Positions 48,262-63,496 are shown, counted from the stretch's first letter. The stretch is 64,000 nt of DNA from Helianthus annuus (GCF_002127325.2 NC_035435.2:131161788-131225787), one strand, 5' to 3'. A program made the numbers and translations. The notes: generated by a model not told the origin, from the letters alone.

Positions 48262-51200
48262 TTAGTTAGATTTAGGAACCCAACCCATAGTGGATCTGGG
48301 TTTTCCATATGCATCAATATATGTTACTTTTTGCCAAATCAGATTATCTTTATTTAAAAATTTGGATTTATCTCTGTTGACAAAAGAGTTGGCATTCATG
48401 TTCGACTGGGCAGCCTTTACCTTTGGTCTCCAGTGTTGATAGGACCAATTAGAACAATAATTATCAAAAACATTTTGGTTGTGTCTTTGAAAAAATTTTT
48501 GATTCTGTTGATTTCTTCGTTTGGCTGCATTCCAGTCTAAATCAGAAGGCTTGGTCCTTCGACTGTTATTCTTCATTGCCTCCGTCTTTGAGACATTCAT
48601 AGGCTTTGAACAACTAGTTCGATTTGATCTATCCTTCTGATTTTTGAAGTCTTTATGCTCAGATGACTTCTTTGGGGGATGGACACAATTTCGTGCAATA
48701 TGTCCCGCAATTCCACAGTTGAAACAAGTTTGTCGTTTCAATGTGTGGAGTTTCGGGTTTTTCTGAAAATTATTCCTGCTTTGCTTTTCAGGTTTGGCGA
48801 TTTTTGCTGGCTTTCGTTTAGAGCGATCTGGGTTCACCTGATTTGACGTTTCACAAGCATGTGATGTATGTTGCGATTCAAACACGACTTTCTTACTGTG
48901 ATTACCTTTTCCTTGAAAATCTGACGATTTGAGATCAGTTTTATTTGGCAAAACATCTGTTGAAGATTTTACGTTCAAATTACCATTTAATTCTATGTCG
49001 ATGATTTTTGATTCAGTTTCAATTTCAGAAGCATTTGAAATTTCACTAACACATGCTTCTTCAACATGTGTATCAACGGTTTCCAATGGGGTCCCACTAG
49101 ATTCAACATTAGGGACTCCCACTGAGACCGATTCAGAAGAAGAATCGGGACATTCGTGATTTTCTTGAGAAGAAGTGTCAGTGGTTTCACTGAATGTATC
49201 CTGAGGGACCTCACCTGCAACACTATCATCTGACATATTAGAACCATCACATTCACAATTATTAACCGAAGAAAATTCATCACCAGCATTAATGTTCACA
49301 GTTTCAACACAAACATCATCAGTCTTGCCCAAAACATCAGGCCCATTACCAGCTAAAGAAAGTAACATGCTAAAAATACTTTGTCCCAAAATAAGATCAG
49401 GATTATTTTCATCAAAACAAGGTTTTTGTGAATCAGAATTTAAAACTTGTTCTCCCCCAAGTGTCTCTTCACATTTCACATCAACTTTTTCTGCACATGC
49501 AAACGACTGGTTAGGATCAACATTTCCTTTTGAGACAAAATTTATTGAATGACCAGGTTGTTTATCAACAGATTTGTTGTTGATTGATGACTTATCGGTT
49601 TTTGGACCGTAAGTCATCTTGCCCTCATTGAGTAACTCCTCTTCCGTGAAAGGCATATAAGTGTAGTTATGATTATATGGAGGAGGAGTTTTTGTGTATC
49701 CCAATCCAGCCCCTTTCTTTTCTTTATACTCTAGTTGTATGTCACAAATGTTCTTGACCAAATTACTAGAGGTGTCAAATTTTTTGATATTGATTTCATT
49801 TATCTGATATTTGACTCTCAAGTCCTCTAATTCTTTGGTCAGGTCGTTAATTGTGGCTAGAGCATCTAAGAAATTACAGTTTTTAGCACTGAGGTCTTCT
49901 TTTAGCTGAACTATATCTTTTCTTTGGGCCTCAATTTTTTCTTTGTAAAGTTTTTCATTTTTGGCCAAAGTAAAGTTTTTATTCTTAAGATCTTGATAAT
50001 CTTGAATAAGTTCAGCATTATGTATTCTATAAGCCTCAACTCTTTCTCTGCATTCAGTAGTACAGAAAATAGAACGTACCTCTTCAGCAGTGAGTCCATG
50101 AACAGGAGCTGTCAGGATTTTGGTCATGAATGCAAAGTTCTCAGCTTGAGGCTCAGCATCTGGCAAAGAGTCCTTTTCATCTGAAGTCATGAATGCTATG
50201 TTTTGAGCAGCACTCTGGTTTTCTGGTTGTGAGATGTTCAGACGTTGAATTTCATCATCCCAATTGAAATCTGCACTTGGTTGAACAACAAGGGCTGAAC
50301 TCTGAGTTCCTTCACCAGCAACAGTAGAGTCGTTTGTCGTCACAAGAGCCCTTTCAGGATTTGGAGGAGCAGGATGCGCAGGAGTAAAGTCTTTGTTGTT
50401 GTTGGGCTTAGGACAGTTTCTTGCCAAATGACCTTGCTCATGGCAGTTGTAGCAGCGTAACTTCATTGGAACATTTGCAGAGTTTGAGAAAGCAGATCCC
50501 CATCTATTTCTGCCAGTCTTATTTGCAAATCTTTGTGCTCTGAATGCTGCCATTGCCATTTGCCAGGTGATGTCCATCTCCTCCACATCTTCAGGATGAT
50601 ACTGAAATAGATCATTCAACGACCAGCTAGGAGGTTGTATTTTACCTGCAACAAAAGCATTCAAACAATTTATCACAGAAGCAGCGACCTCCAGATTCTC
50701 TTTCGATTGCTGAGAAAAGAAGGCGATGAGCTCAGATTTTGCTGAAGTAGGTGTGGCAATTTTTGCTGCAGGCGATGAGGAGCTTGAGCTAGAGTAATGC
50801 ACAGTAGTGGTTGACCCAGATGTAGCCTTTTTCGATCCATTCTGTGAAATCAGTGCAGTGTTGTCATTGCTTGGATTGGTGGAAGAAACAGAAATGCCAG
50901 CGGCTAACAAACTGGACTTGTGATTATTCTCCCGTTGCTTGTCATCAAGCTCACATGCTTTGATGTGTGAAATCATTTCAGTCAAGGTGCATCTTGCGAG
51001 ATCTTTGGTCCGCTTGATCATAGCAACGTGATTATCCCAACTCTTAGGCAAAGCATTCAGAAGTTGTCGATTCTGAGCAGCCCTTGAAGGAAGTATTTCT
51101 TCTAGATCCATTTGAGTAATGATCTTTGAGAATCGCTGAATCTGATTCTCAATGGTTTCACCATAGACGTAGTTGAAATTATTGAAGTTTTGCCTCAACA

Positions 51201-51627
51201 GGTTCCTTCTACTTTCCCTCATGTCTTCATTCCCTTCGTATACATCGATCAATGCTTCCCATAGTTCTTTGGCTGATTTGCAAGTGCGAAATCCCATAGC
51301 AATGTCTGACCCCAGTCCCATAGTCAAGTATGCGATTGCTCGATTATCTTCTTCGACAATAGCGTAATCTTCGTCAGTATATTCAGCACGAGGTTTCTTG
51401 ACTTTGACTCCAGGGTTCGTCTCCCTCTCATACATGATTTCTCTAGGACCTCTTTCAATAACCCTCCAAAGCTTGGGCTCCTTAAACTTGATGTGTTGCT
51501 CAAAACGCCACTTCCATTCAGGAAAGTCATTAGCATCTAAGAGCCTAGGAATACGAGAGCTGGTTCCAATTTTTGAGTCCAACTCTTGCTGAGCGTTTGT
51601 GACAGCTAGGTCATTAACAGTTGACAT
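48262..51627 (-). CDS. C1 gag, unusually long (1,121 codons)
   Basis: Starts MSTVNDLAV (51627). The N-terminal UBN2/gag-like domain has [34 protein letters not shown] and [20 protein letters not shown], followed by a first CCHC knuckle [14 protein letters not shown]. The centre is a coiled coil ([19 protein letters not shown] ... [13 protein letters not shown]) and a Ser/Asp-rich acidic stretch. A second knuckle [14 protein letters not shown] precedes a basic tail ending [17 protein letters not shown]. Long gags with distal knuckles are usual for Sireviruses. Open over its full length. Confidence 0.92.
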   Translation of the reverse strand: MSTVNDLAVTNAQQELDSKIGTSSRIPRLLDANDFPEWKWRFEQHIKFKEPKLWRVIERGPREIMYERETNPGVKVKKPRAEYTDEDYAIVEEDNRAIAYLTMGLGSDIAMGFRTCKSAKELWEALIDVYEGNEDMRESRRNLLRQNFNNFNYVYGETIENQIQRFSKIITQMDLEEILPSRAAQNRQLLNALPKSWDNHVAMIKRTKDLARCTLTEMISHIKACELDDKQRENNHKSSLLAAGISVSSTNPSNDNTALISQNGSKKATSGSTTTVHYSSSSSSSPAAKIATPTSAKSELIAFFSQQSKENLEVAASVINCLNAFVAGKIQPPSWSLNDLFQYHPEDVEEMDITWQMAMAAFRAQRFANKTGRNRWGSAFSNSANVPMKLRCYNCHEQGHLARNCPKPNNNKDFTPAHPAPPNPERALVTTNDSTVAGEGTQSSALVVQPSADFNWDDEIQRLNISQPENQSAAQNIAFMTSDEKDSLPDAEPQAENFAFMTKILTAPVHGLTAEEVRSIFCTTECRERVEAYRIHNAELIQDYQDLKNKNFTLAKNEKLYKEKIEAQRKDIVQLKEDLSAKNCNFLDALATINDLTKELEDLRVKYQINEINIKKFDTSSNLVKNICDIQLEYKEKKGAGLGYTKTPPPYNHNYTYMPFTEEELLNEGKMTYGPKTDKSSINNKSVDKQPGHSINFVSKGNVDPNQSFACAEKVDVKCEETLGGEQVLNSDSQKPCFDENNPDLILGQSIFSMLLSLAGNGPDVLGKTDDVCVETVNINAGDEFSSVNNCECDGSNMSDDSVAGEVPQDTFSETTDTSSQENHECPDSSSESVSVGVPNVESSGTPLETVDTHVEEACVSEISNASEIETESKIIDIELNGNLNVKSSTDVLPNKTDLKSSDFQGKGNHSKKVVFESQHTSHACETSNQVNPDRSKRKPAKIAKPEKQSRNNFQKNPKLHTLKRQTCFNCGIAGHIARNCVHPPKKSSEHKDFKNQKDRSNRTSCSKPMNVSKTEAMKNNSRRTKPSDLDWNAAKRRNQQNQKFFQRHNQNVFDNYCSNWSYQHWRPKVKAAQSNMNANSFVNRDKSKFLNKDNLIWQKVTYIDAYGKPRSTMGWVPKSN

Positions 51628-52326
51628 GTTTGCTTAGAGTTAATTAATTATATTAATTAAGGTCCAACAGTCCAATAGTCAACAGTCCAAAAGTTCAACA
51701 GTTCAACAGTCCAAAACACGAGTTTCTGTTTGACGTTGCGAGTCGTAAACGGGGTTGCGAGTCAATTTCCTGAGGTTGCGAGTCGAAATTGACAAGGTTG
51801 CGAGTCAAAACTTCAGTGATTGCGAGTCGTAACAAAACCGAATGAGCCGAAACCACGGTTGCGAGTGGAGACCAATCCTTTGGTTGCGAGTCGTAACTGA
51901 GGCAGAATGAACCGAAACCAGCAGAGGTTGCGAGTCGTAACTGAAGCAGAATGAACCGAAACCAGCAGAGGTTGCGAGTCGTAACTGAAACGTGATGAGC
52001 CGCAACTGGGTGATTGCGAGTCGTAACCTGCAAAACAATAAGTGATAAGAACTGTTCACTCGCAATCCCGACTTTTCAGCAATTTCCAAAATTCAAAGAT
52101 ATTGTAATCTTTGAATCTGTTGCACCAAATTCCCGAAAAATCAGCAAACACCAAGACTGAAATCAACAAACCAAATTCAGTGATTTTTTCGATAAATCTG
52201 TCAAGAACAATTGATAAAAAATCTGCAAAACACTCACAAAACCGGATCAGTAATATATGCAATTTCTTGAATCCGATTGATATCAAAACCGAGCCCTTGA
52301 ATGGCTTCAATGGCTCTGATACCAAT
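51628..52326 (-). promoter_or_regulatory. C1 5' leader with PBS and palindromic repeats
   Basis: TGGTATCAGAGC (minus; + 52314-52325) just inside the 5' LTR is the tRNA-iMet PBS. From 51735 to 52060, nine or more TTGCGAGTCGTAAC units form imperfect palindromes, two of them in a 51-bp tandem duplication (TGAACCGAAACCAGCAGAGG). TTGTTTTGCAG (near 52030) is a candidate splice acceptor and TTTTGTGAGTG (near 52245) a candidate donor. Confidence 0.75.
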
Positions 52327-52731
52327 TGTAAAACCCGTGAGAATCTCAATGATATCAATCTAAACCTTGTGAGAGCGCGGAAATCAAACACAAGGTGATT
52401 CAAGAACTAATATTAAGATCAAACAATAAGCAATAAATAAGAAACAAACCGAAACTTGCATTCAAAGATAATCAATGACTGATACAAGATCTCGGGGATG
52501 GAACTCGGTTCCAATGCTTTGTGTCGCCTGCCTTCTACTCGCAATCAACAACTCCTAATCTAAAGATTAGGGTTGTTTATATACTAAACACATTGGACCG
52601 AAAACAACCTAGGCCCATGCGACACCTATCTAGCCCAAACCACAATGATAAACCCAAAACATAATAAACTAATTACATGATCAATCCCTAACCATTGTTA
52701 ACCTACATGAATAAACCTTCAGGTTCCAACA
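52327..52731 (-). repeat. 5' LTR of C1 (405 bp)
   Basis: + strand TGTAAAACCCGTGAG...GGTTCCAACA, then TSD agttt. Confidence 0.95.
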
Positions 52732-53414
52732 AGTTTTACTTGTGGTTATCCCGATTGAAGGTTAGGATCCTAACTTGGATCCTCAGGTATGATCATTGAC
52801 TATTTTGATTATACTCATTATCCTAACCGACCCTTATACTTAGACAACCAAACCTATGATCCTTGAACTAAAAAAACTTTGAATATTTTCAATATCAGGA
52901 TATTTGATCTAGGATCATATCCTAAATTTATTAAAACATATTTTCAACTCTTGATAAATATACTACAAAGACAATTGAGAAAAAAGAAGATAATTAAAGG
53001 ATAACAACACGAGATAAGCCAGAAAAGTTAAAGTTATATTATTAAACAAAAGGATCATTAACCCTTTCAAGAAAGTTGTCAAAATTGACAACCCACATTT
53101 CTACCAGCAAAACGTGGCCCGTCCACATGGGTTGGCAAAGGGTGTCCATTGTCTATGCGGTCTTAGCATTGTGCAGGAAATTAAAGCGGCAGGATCACAA
53201 AGGCTTCATCCCCCAAACAGAGGATCCCTCCACCTTTTGCAATCCTACCCATTGTTCAAAGGATCCAGGATCCTTAACCCTAAAAACTATTGTTCGAAGA
53301 TTACAAACCATAATTGTTCACAAACGCCACTACCACAAAAAAACCACTACCAATCCTAAAAAAATTGGGCTCCGGCCTAGTCTCGAAATATCCATCATCG
53401 CCCAATCATGCAGC
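52732..53414 (+). other. E4 3' spacer, continued
   Basis: Non-coding GATCC-rich sequence collinear with E3 61063-61743. Includes the conserved block with CAGCAAAACGTGGCCCGTCC (about 53080-53250), downstream of the antisense gene. Confidence 0.75.
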
Positions 53415-55045
53415 CTACTCCTTCGCTGCTCCATCACCACCAGCATCTCCACCTTGATCCTTCTCAGCATCACCACCTTCCAGCATGGGGATCTCCTCAG
53501 CCTCATCCTCGTCCTCCAGGTCCGCCAGCCTTGCCTTCCAACCTTCGACGTCCCACGAGCTTTTGTCAAAGGTAGGATCCTGAGCCTCCTCGGCCATCTG
53601 AAGTTGTATCTTGTACATAGCAATTGCCGCGGAGACCTTAGCATCTTGGGTGATCTCCTGCTTCTCGTTATCCATATCGATCAACCTCTGAGCAGCCTCA
53701 GCCTTCGTGACCCGGAGTTCTTTCTCAAGATCTGCTATCTTGAGATCCTTTAACACACCCATTTGCTGGAGGTCGGCAATTTGGCTCTCCTGGTCCTCAA
53801 CATGGCCAAGATAGGTCTCAATCTCGGCAAGTTTCTGTAACAAGAGAAAAAAGACAAGCTTAGGATCAGGTGATCCTCAAAAGAGCAGGATACACAAGCA
53901 GGATATTCGTGACGGATAACCAACAGGGGCAATGATCCGTACCTCATTCACGTAATCAAGGAATTGCTGACGGAGGAGGGGAAATCCCTGGAGATCATCT
54001 GAAGCCTTCCTCTTCTTCCCTTTGCCTCGGATAGGCGCTTTAGGAGCTGATGCTGAAGGACTGGCAGCAGGAGCCTTCTTCTTTGAAGACGTGACATTGG
54101 CAAGATCACTTATCCCAAATTTGGAGGCAGATTTAACAGACCTAGCAGATTTTCCAGCACCTACACAATTCAAAAACAAGATAAGTTCCCTTATTAAATT
54201 AAATACTCTTACATAAAACTTACTTTCTATGAGGATACTTACTTGACATTGTGGCTGATGCAGAGGATATCTCTTGAGAATCTTGGATAGTGACTTGGAA
54301 GCTTCTAACTTCAGGATCAAGCTTTTTAAAAGCTAACACTCTTTCTCTTGCAGCAGGGGTCAACTTTAAGTGAGCAACGGAAATAGCTGCATAAAAGACA
54401 AAAAAAAAAAAGACATTAGTGATCCTCATCATATGAGACAGGACTGATAGTGATCCTTCGAGGATCCTCTACCCTACCATGAGTGGCCCATTCCTTGGGC
54501 AGATCCTTCCCATCCGGGATGGAATCCCTTCTAACAAAGAAAAAACGACGTTTCCAGTTTGTATCATTCTTGGTGACCTTGAAGACAGGGTGATCCTCCC
54601 CGGCTTTCCGTTTCAGCAGATACCGGTAAGAACCAAAAGTGGTAAAATCGTAAAGCTCGGCCAACTCCGTCATCCCCAGATCAATCCCTTTCTGCTCAAT
54701 GATCCTCTCGAAGGTATACAGAACCCTCCAGATCATCGGCATAGCTTGGATATAAGAGATGCCGGTTAAAGAAAAGAAGGATTGGGTGAAGGATGGAAAA
54801 GGATATGAATACCCTATGGTGAATGGAGTAGCAGGAAAAGCCACCCAGGTATCCGAAACAGAGTCACTCAGAGCGGTAGGTGTGAAGGACTTGAAAACAG
54901 CATTCGCCGGAAAGCAATGACGAATTCTGTCTATGTGAACATCAGTAAAGCAACACCTCTCCGTAGGAGAATCCTTGATAATCCCCTGGCTTTTTAAGGG
55001 ACTATCCTTCTTGGGATCCTTGTGCGGAGAATTCCGGAGCAACAT
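53415..55045 (-). CDS. Antisense accessory gene of E4, four exons, open
   Basis: Predicted exons 55045-54478 (568 nt), 54386-54243 (144), 54160-53943 (218) and 53834-53415 (420). Borders are ATG|GTAGGG, TTTTATGCAG|, CAA|GTAAGT, TTGTGTAG|GTG, GAG|GTACGG and TTGTTACAG|. Phases match and give 449 residues with no stop. Residues 1-190 form a globular domain (IDRIRHCFPAN, WVAFPATPFTIGY, MPMIWRVLYTFERII, NWKRRFFFVRRDSIP) resembling the Transposase_28 / plant-mobile-domain style of Tat antisense ORFs. Around 240-300 is a Lys/Ser/Pro-rich segment with KGKKRKAS, a likely nuclear signal. Residues 310-449 form a coiled coil with an acidic Gly-rich end. I chose MLLRNS because it is conserved in all copies; an upstream ATG at 55090 is not. 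Molecular role unknown. Confidence 0.8.
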
Positions 55046-55190
55046 GTTTGTGACGGGATGGAAACAGAGTAGGAGCAGAAAACAGAGCAAAGAAAGAGAG
55101 AAAGAGAAGAATACCTGATCAATCTTCGGTGCAGAATATAAAGGGAGTGTATCTTGAATTTAAATACAAACTGATCCTCACCCTATCTCC

Positions 55191-55290
55191 TATTTATAAT
55201 CATGATCTGCAGGAATTGTCACATCTGTGACGTAATGATCGCAACGGCTAAGTCCGGGTGTAACGGCTAGTTTCTTGGAGTTGCCCGTTA
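55191..55290 (-). promoter_or_regulatory. Candidate promoter of the E4 antisense gene
   Basis: On the minus strand TATAAATA (+ 55191-55198) lies about 145 bp upstream of the ATG. Further upstream are TGACGT (about 55229), AACGGCTA at 55243-55250 and 55262-55269, and CCGTTA at 55285-55290. E3 has the same order. Confidence 0.55.
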
Positions 55291-55343
55291 GAGATAAGAT
55301 CGAAACAAAATATAACTCGTCTATTTACAATAAACTCCTTATA

Positions 55344-55356
55344 TTTTGGGGGCAAT
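55344..55356 (+). promoter_or_regulatory. Polypurine tract of E4
   Basis: TTTTGGGGGCAAT before the 3' LTR. Confidence 0.8.
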
Positions 55357-56086
55357 TATTGGGGCTGGATTTTTTATTATAGGTGATCCTTATACGTGAT
55401 CCTAACCAGTGATCCTTGTTTCTTTGGCAGACAGTGATCCTCAGCAGGACTTCAGGATCAGGATCATGGGACATTATAGTGATCCTCATACTAACGGCCA
55501 CTTCCGCTCAATACAATATTGTTTTGCAGGAACATCTAGCAGGATATGCTCTAGGCATCATGATCAAGGGACGCGTCTTCACAATTATGGCAAGAGCTTA
55601 ATTGAAGATAGACGTTGCACAGGATATGGAAACTTGGCTTGATTTATGGGCGGCTATTTAGGCTAGATTGTATCTCATTTCTAAAGGGGTAATGAGCTGA
55701 ATATTAGTTTAGCTACCTAAAATAGGTCACCTACACACGTATAAATACCACTCTTCCTCATTCGGAAAAACATATACGACATACAACGCAACTCTCACAC
55801 ACTTAGACACTCGAAACAATAGTGATCCTTGTACTCAGCTCATTATCATCCAAAGTTGTAATCATACTTTTATTATATTGAAGTTGGTGATCGGTAGTTG
55901 CCATCACCCGAGGTTTTTTATGCCGGAGATCATACATTGATCAAGGGCTTTTTCCTCGTATAAATCATCGTGTCTTTGCATCTTTTATCACAGAAGTGAT
56001 CCTTTACTTTCATAATTAACCAAGCATCATACCCCGTTTACATAAAGTTTGGTTACATTATCCTTGTGTGATTTTTGACCAAAACA
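55357..56086 (+). repeat. 3' LTR of E4 (730 bp)
   Basis: Begins TATTGGGGCTGG (second base G to A relative to the 5' LTR) and ends CCAAAACA, followed by TSD gtgca. TATAAATA at 55740-55747. Same length as the 5' LTR. Confidence 0.95.
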
Positions 56087-56091
56087 GTGCA

Positions 56092-57058
56092 TGCTGTTGA
56101 CCAAGAAGAGGATGATGAGGATTATCCTCCGATTTCTGAATATTGTTTTTCTGTTGACAATCATGAACTAATCCTTGCAATGCAGAATCTAGGAGAAAAA
56201 GCCAGGTGGCCCAGAAAGAATGATAAACCATCCGGGACTAAAGACAAGTCAAAGTGGTGTGCATACCACGAGGATTTCGGGCATCTAACTGAAGAATGCA
56301 TCGCATTAAGAAAGGAAATTGGATATCTGCTAAGCAAGGGACATTTGAAAGAATTGTTGGGAAGGAAAAAGCAAAAGACTCAGGATCCTGAAAGGATCCC
56401 TGAAAAAGCTCCAGCCCCTCCGGCAAACGCACAAGTGATCAACTTTATTTCCGGAGGATCAGACATCTGTGGTACATCCTTCTCAGCGGCTAAAAGGCAT
56501 GCAAAGGAAGCTAAAATGGATAATGGAGAAAGACCTATTCGAACATCAAGTGTCTCGGAAGGAAAAACGATAACGTTTGATGAGGATGATCGCATTAACA
56601 TCCAGGATCCTCATCATGATAGTTTAGTTATTACTCTCTTTATCTCTAACCATTTTGTCCGCAGGATCCTTATCGACGGAGGAAGCTCTGTAAACATTAT
56701 CCAGCTTGATGTTCTAAAGAAAATGGGTATCCCGGAATAAGACATCACACCAAGATCCTCCGTGCTTGTGGGATTCAGTGGAGAAACTAAGAAAACCCTG
56801 GGGGACATTAAACTCCCAATCTACGTGGAAGGATTACATAATTATCAAAAATTTTGTGTTATTGACTGTTTATCTTGTTGTAATGTTATCCTTGGCAGGC
56901 CCTGGATACATGATATGAGGGCAGTCCCATCCACCTACCATCAATGTGTGAAACTCCCTAGCCCATGGGGGATAATCAAGATCGACAGTGATCAGCAGGA
57001 GGCTAAGGATTGTTATACCTCATCCATGAAACCAACCTCGAAGCCAAGGGAGCAATAG
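56092..57058 (+). pseudogene. E3 gag-protease C-terminal part, nonsense-mutated
   Basis: Contains CAYHEDFGHLTEEC and protease LIDGGSSVNIIQ. A TCA codon has become TAA at 56738-56740 (after KKMGIPE). The normal TAG is at 57056-57058, again in CAA-TAG-CAA-TTA-CAG. Confidence 0.9.
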
Positions 57059-60364
<3,306 letters not shown>

Positions 60365-61743
60365 ACAGGGTCCTTCAAGCATATGATCCTTACATTGGAA
60401 GCATCCTCGAAGGATCCCGGCGACATCAGTGATCCTTACTCTGGTAAAGTCCTTATCTCAAAACTTTTCCATTTTCTTATTTTTACCTAAGGATAAGGAT
60501 CACGTATCCTTCATCCTTCTCTCACGAGAATTTGAGTTCTGATAGTCCAGGTATCCTCAGCATATTATCAATAGTCTTCAATAGCATCTCAGATCTTTGG
60601 GATCATCCCCAGTTATCCTTGGGCTTGTCCCCAGTTTTTGCCCGTAGCGCACGATGATCCTGGTATAGTTCACGTCTTTGGGACCAGTACCCACTTTAGG
60701 GGCTGACAACCTCATCGTACTGGCTATATCTAGGATCCTACGTATAATGGTAGACGTACCATACATCCGTTCCTAAGGTTTCTAACGTTTTCACGTTAGC
60801 TAAGGTTTTGACATTTTCATGTCACCAAGTTTGGATAGTCGCCAGTAAGGGCCATACTCCAGTTTACATACGATCCTTGGGCTTGTCCCCAGTTATCCTT
60901 TGGGCTTGTCCCCAGTTATCCTTTGGGATCATCCCCAGTTATCCTTTGGGCTTGTCCCCAGTTACTAACTTATCTTTTATATTGGCTTAGTCCTAAGTTA
61001 TGTCCTACTTTTCAGGTTTTCGAAGTTAAACAATTAAGGATCCTTAATCCTTATTATCCATTAAAGTTTTACTTATAGTTATCCTGATTAAAGGTTAGGA
61101 TCCTAACTTGGATCCTCAGGTATGATCCTTAAACTATTTCTTATTTCATTCATTATTCATTTGAATAACCCTTACACTTTGACAACTGAGCCTATGATCC
61201 TTGAAATAGACTACCTTGAAAATTTTCAATTACAGGATATTTGATCTAGGATCATATCCTAAATTTCTTAAACATGATTTGCTCAGCTTCTGTTACTCTA
61301 ACAAATATGTTTCTAAAACAATTGGAAAATAAGAGGATAAATAAAGGATAACAAAACAAGATAAGCCAGAAAGATTAGAGTTATTTTATTAACAAAACCC
61401 TTTCAAAAGTTGTCAAAATTGCCAACCCACGTTTCTACCAGCAAAACGTGGCCCGTCCACATGGGTTGGCAAAGGGTGTCCATTGTTTGTGCGGTCATAG
61501 CAGGTGCAGGAAAGTAAAAGCGGCAGGATCACAAAGGCTTCATCCCCCAAACAGAGGATCCCTCCACCATTTGCGATCCTACCTATTGTACAAAGGATCC
61601 AGGATCCTTAACCCTAAAAACTATTGTTCAAAGATACAAACCATCATTGTTTCAAAACATCACAACCACAAAACCACTACCAAATTTTAAAAATTGGGCT
61701 CCGGCCAAGTCTCGAAATATCCATCATCGCCCGATTCAGCAGC
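60365..61743 (+). other. E3 3' spacer with GGGCTTGTCCCCAG minisatellite and conserved block
   Basis: Four tandem units of TTATCCTTTGGG(CTTG/ATCA)TCCCCAG at 60870-60965, related units at 60595-60640, then GATCC-rich sequence. The conserved CAGCAAAACGTGGCCCGTCC block lies at about 61418-61590. No coding potential. Confidence 0.75.
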
Positions 61744-63346
61744 TCAAACCTTCGCTGCTCCATCACCACCAGCTCCACTTGCTTCCCCCTGATCCTTGCC
61801 AGCATCACCACCTTCAAGCATTGGGATCTCCTCAGCTTCATCATCATCCTCCAGCTCTGCCAACCGTGCCTTCCAGCCCTCCACATCCCATGTGCTCTTG
61901 TCAAAGGCAGGATCCTGAGCCTCCGCAGCCATCTGCAATTGAATCTTATACATAGCTATTGCGGCAGAGACCTTGGCATCCTGGGTGATCTCCTGCTTCT
62001 CACAATCCATGTTGATCAGCATTTGAGCAGCTTCATCCTTGGTAGCCCGGAGTTCCTTCTCAAGATCAGCTATCTTGAGATCCTTCAGCACGCCCATTTG
62101 TTGGAGGTCGGCGATTTGGCGATCCTGATCCTCAACATGGCCAAGGTAGGTTTCTATTTCAGCAAGTTTCTGCAGAAAGGGAAAAAGGTAAGTTCAGGAC
62201 CAGGTGATCCTCAAACAAGCAGGATATACGAGCAGAATACACAAGCAAGAGCAATGATCCTTACTTCATTAACATAATCAAGAAACTGTTGGCGGAGCAG
62301 GGGAAATCCTTGAAGATCCTCAGAAGCTTTTCTCTTCTTTCCCTTACCCCTGACAGGCGCTTTAGGGGCTGAAGCAGACGGACTAGCAGCAGGGGTCTTC
62401 TTCCTTGTAGACTTGACATTTGCAAGATCATCAATACCAAACTTGGAGGCAGACTTGACAGATTTCCCAGCACCTACACAATCAAAATAAGATAAGTACT
62501 CTAACTAATTTAAAAATCTTACATAGAACTACTTTTTAAATAAGGATACTTACTTGACATTGTGGCAGATGCGGAAGATACTTCCTGTGAATCTTGAATG
62601 GCAACTTGAAAACTTCTGGTCTCAAGATCAAGCTTTTTGAAGACTAGAACCCTCTCTCTTGCAGCAGGAGTCAACTTGAGATGAGCAACAGATATGGCTG
62701 CACAAAAAACAAAATATTAGTGATCCTCACCCTAAGGAACAAACCTTATGGTGATCCTTCCAGGATCCTCTATCCTACCATGAGTAGCCCACTCCTTGGG
62801 CAGATCCTTCCCATTAGGGATGGTATCCCTCCTAACGAAGAAAAATCGTCGCTTCCAATTCGTGTCATTCTTGGTGACCTTAAGAACAGGGTGATCCTCT
62901 CCAGCTTTCCTTTTAAACAAATATCGGCAGGATCCAAACGTTGTGAGATCATACATCTCAAACAGCTCCGCCATTCCTAAATCAATCCCTTCCTGCTCAA
63001 TGATCCTTTCAAGGGTATACAAAACCCTCCAGATCATCGGCATGGCTTGGATGTAAGATATGCCGGTCAGGGAAAAGAAAGATTGGGTGAAAGCTGGAAA
63101 GGGATACGTATAGCCTATGGTGAACGGAGTAACAGGAAAAGCTACCCAAGTATCGGAGACAAAGTCACTTAAAGCAGTGGGAGTGAAAGATTTAAAGATA
63201 GCATTCGCCGGAAAACAATGACGAATTCTATCAATATGAACATCGGTGAAACAACACCTCTCATGGGGAGAATCCTTGATGATCCCTTGACCCTTCAAGG
63301 GACTGTTCGTTTTAGGATCCTTATGAGGGGAGTTGCGTAGCAGCAT
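61744..63346 (-). CDS. Antisense accessory gene of E3, four exons, open
   Basis: Predicted exons 63346-62779 (568 nt), 62697-62554 (144), 62473-62265 (209) and 62169-61744 (426). Splice borders are equivalent to E4 and the total is 448 residues without a stop. Exon 3 lacks nine bases and exon 4 has six more than E4, all in multiples of three. The N-terminal domain is conserved (IDRIRHCFPAN, WVAFPVTPFTIGY, MPMIWRVLYTLERIIEQEG, NWKRRFFFVRRDTIP), followed by a KGKKRKAS basic patch and a coiled coil. The gene stays open although the sense gag and pol of the same element carry several nonsense mutations. Confidence 0.8.
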
Positions 63347-63496
63347 GCTTGCTGAATGTTGAAGAAAAACAAAGAAGCAGAAAAACAGAGTAAGAGAAGG
63401 AAGAAGGAAGAAGAGAGATACCTGATTGATCTTCGGACGAGATTATAAAGGGAGTTTCTTTGATTTTAAATGCGAATTGATCCTATCTCTATCTCC

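Larger units (their letters stand above)
40036..52731 (-). mobile_element. Sirevirus-like Ty1/copia element C1, full length, minus orientation
   Basis: 12,696 bp with TSD agttt (40031-40035 and 52732-52736) and TG...CA ends. LTRs are 403 bp (left, 3') and 405 bp (right, 5'), with two substitutions and one 2-bp indel seen. tRNA-iMet PBS and CCTAGGGGGAGA polypurine tract. Gene order on the minus strand is gag, pol, long spacer, additional ORF, 3' LTR. The large gag, extra 3' ORF and palindromic leader repeats match Sireviruses (SIRE/Maximus). Very young and possibly competent apart from the extra ORF. Confidence 0.95.
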
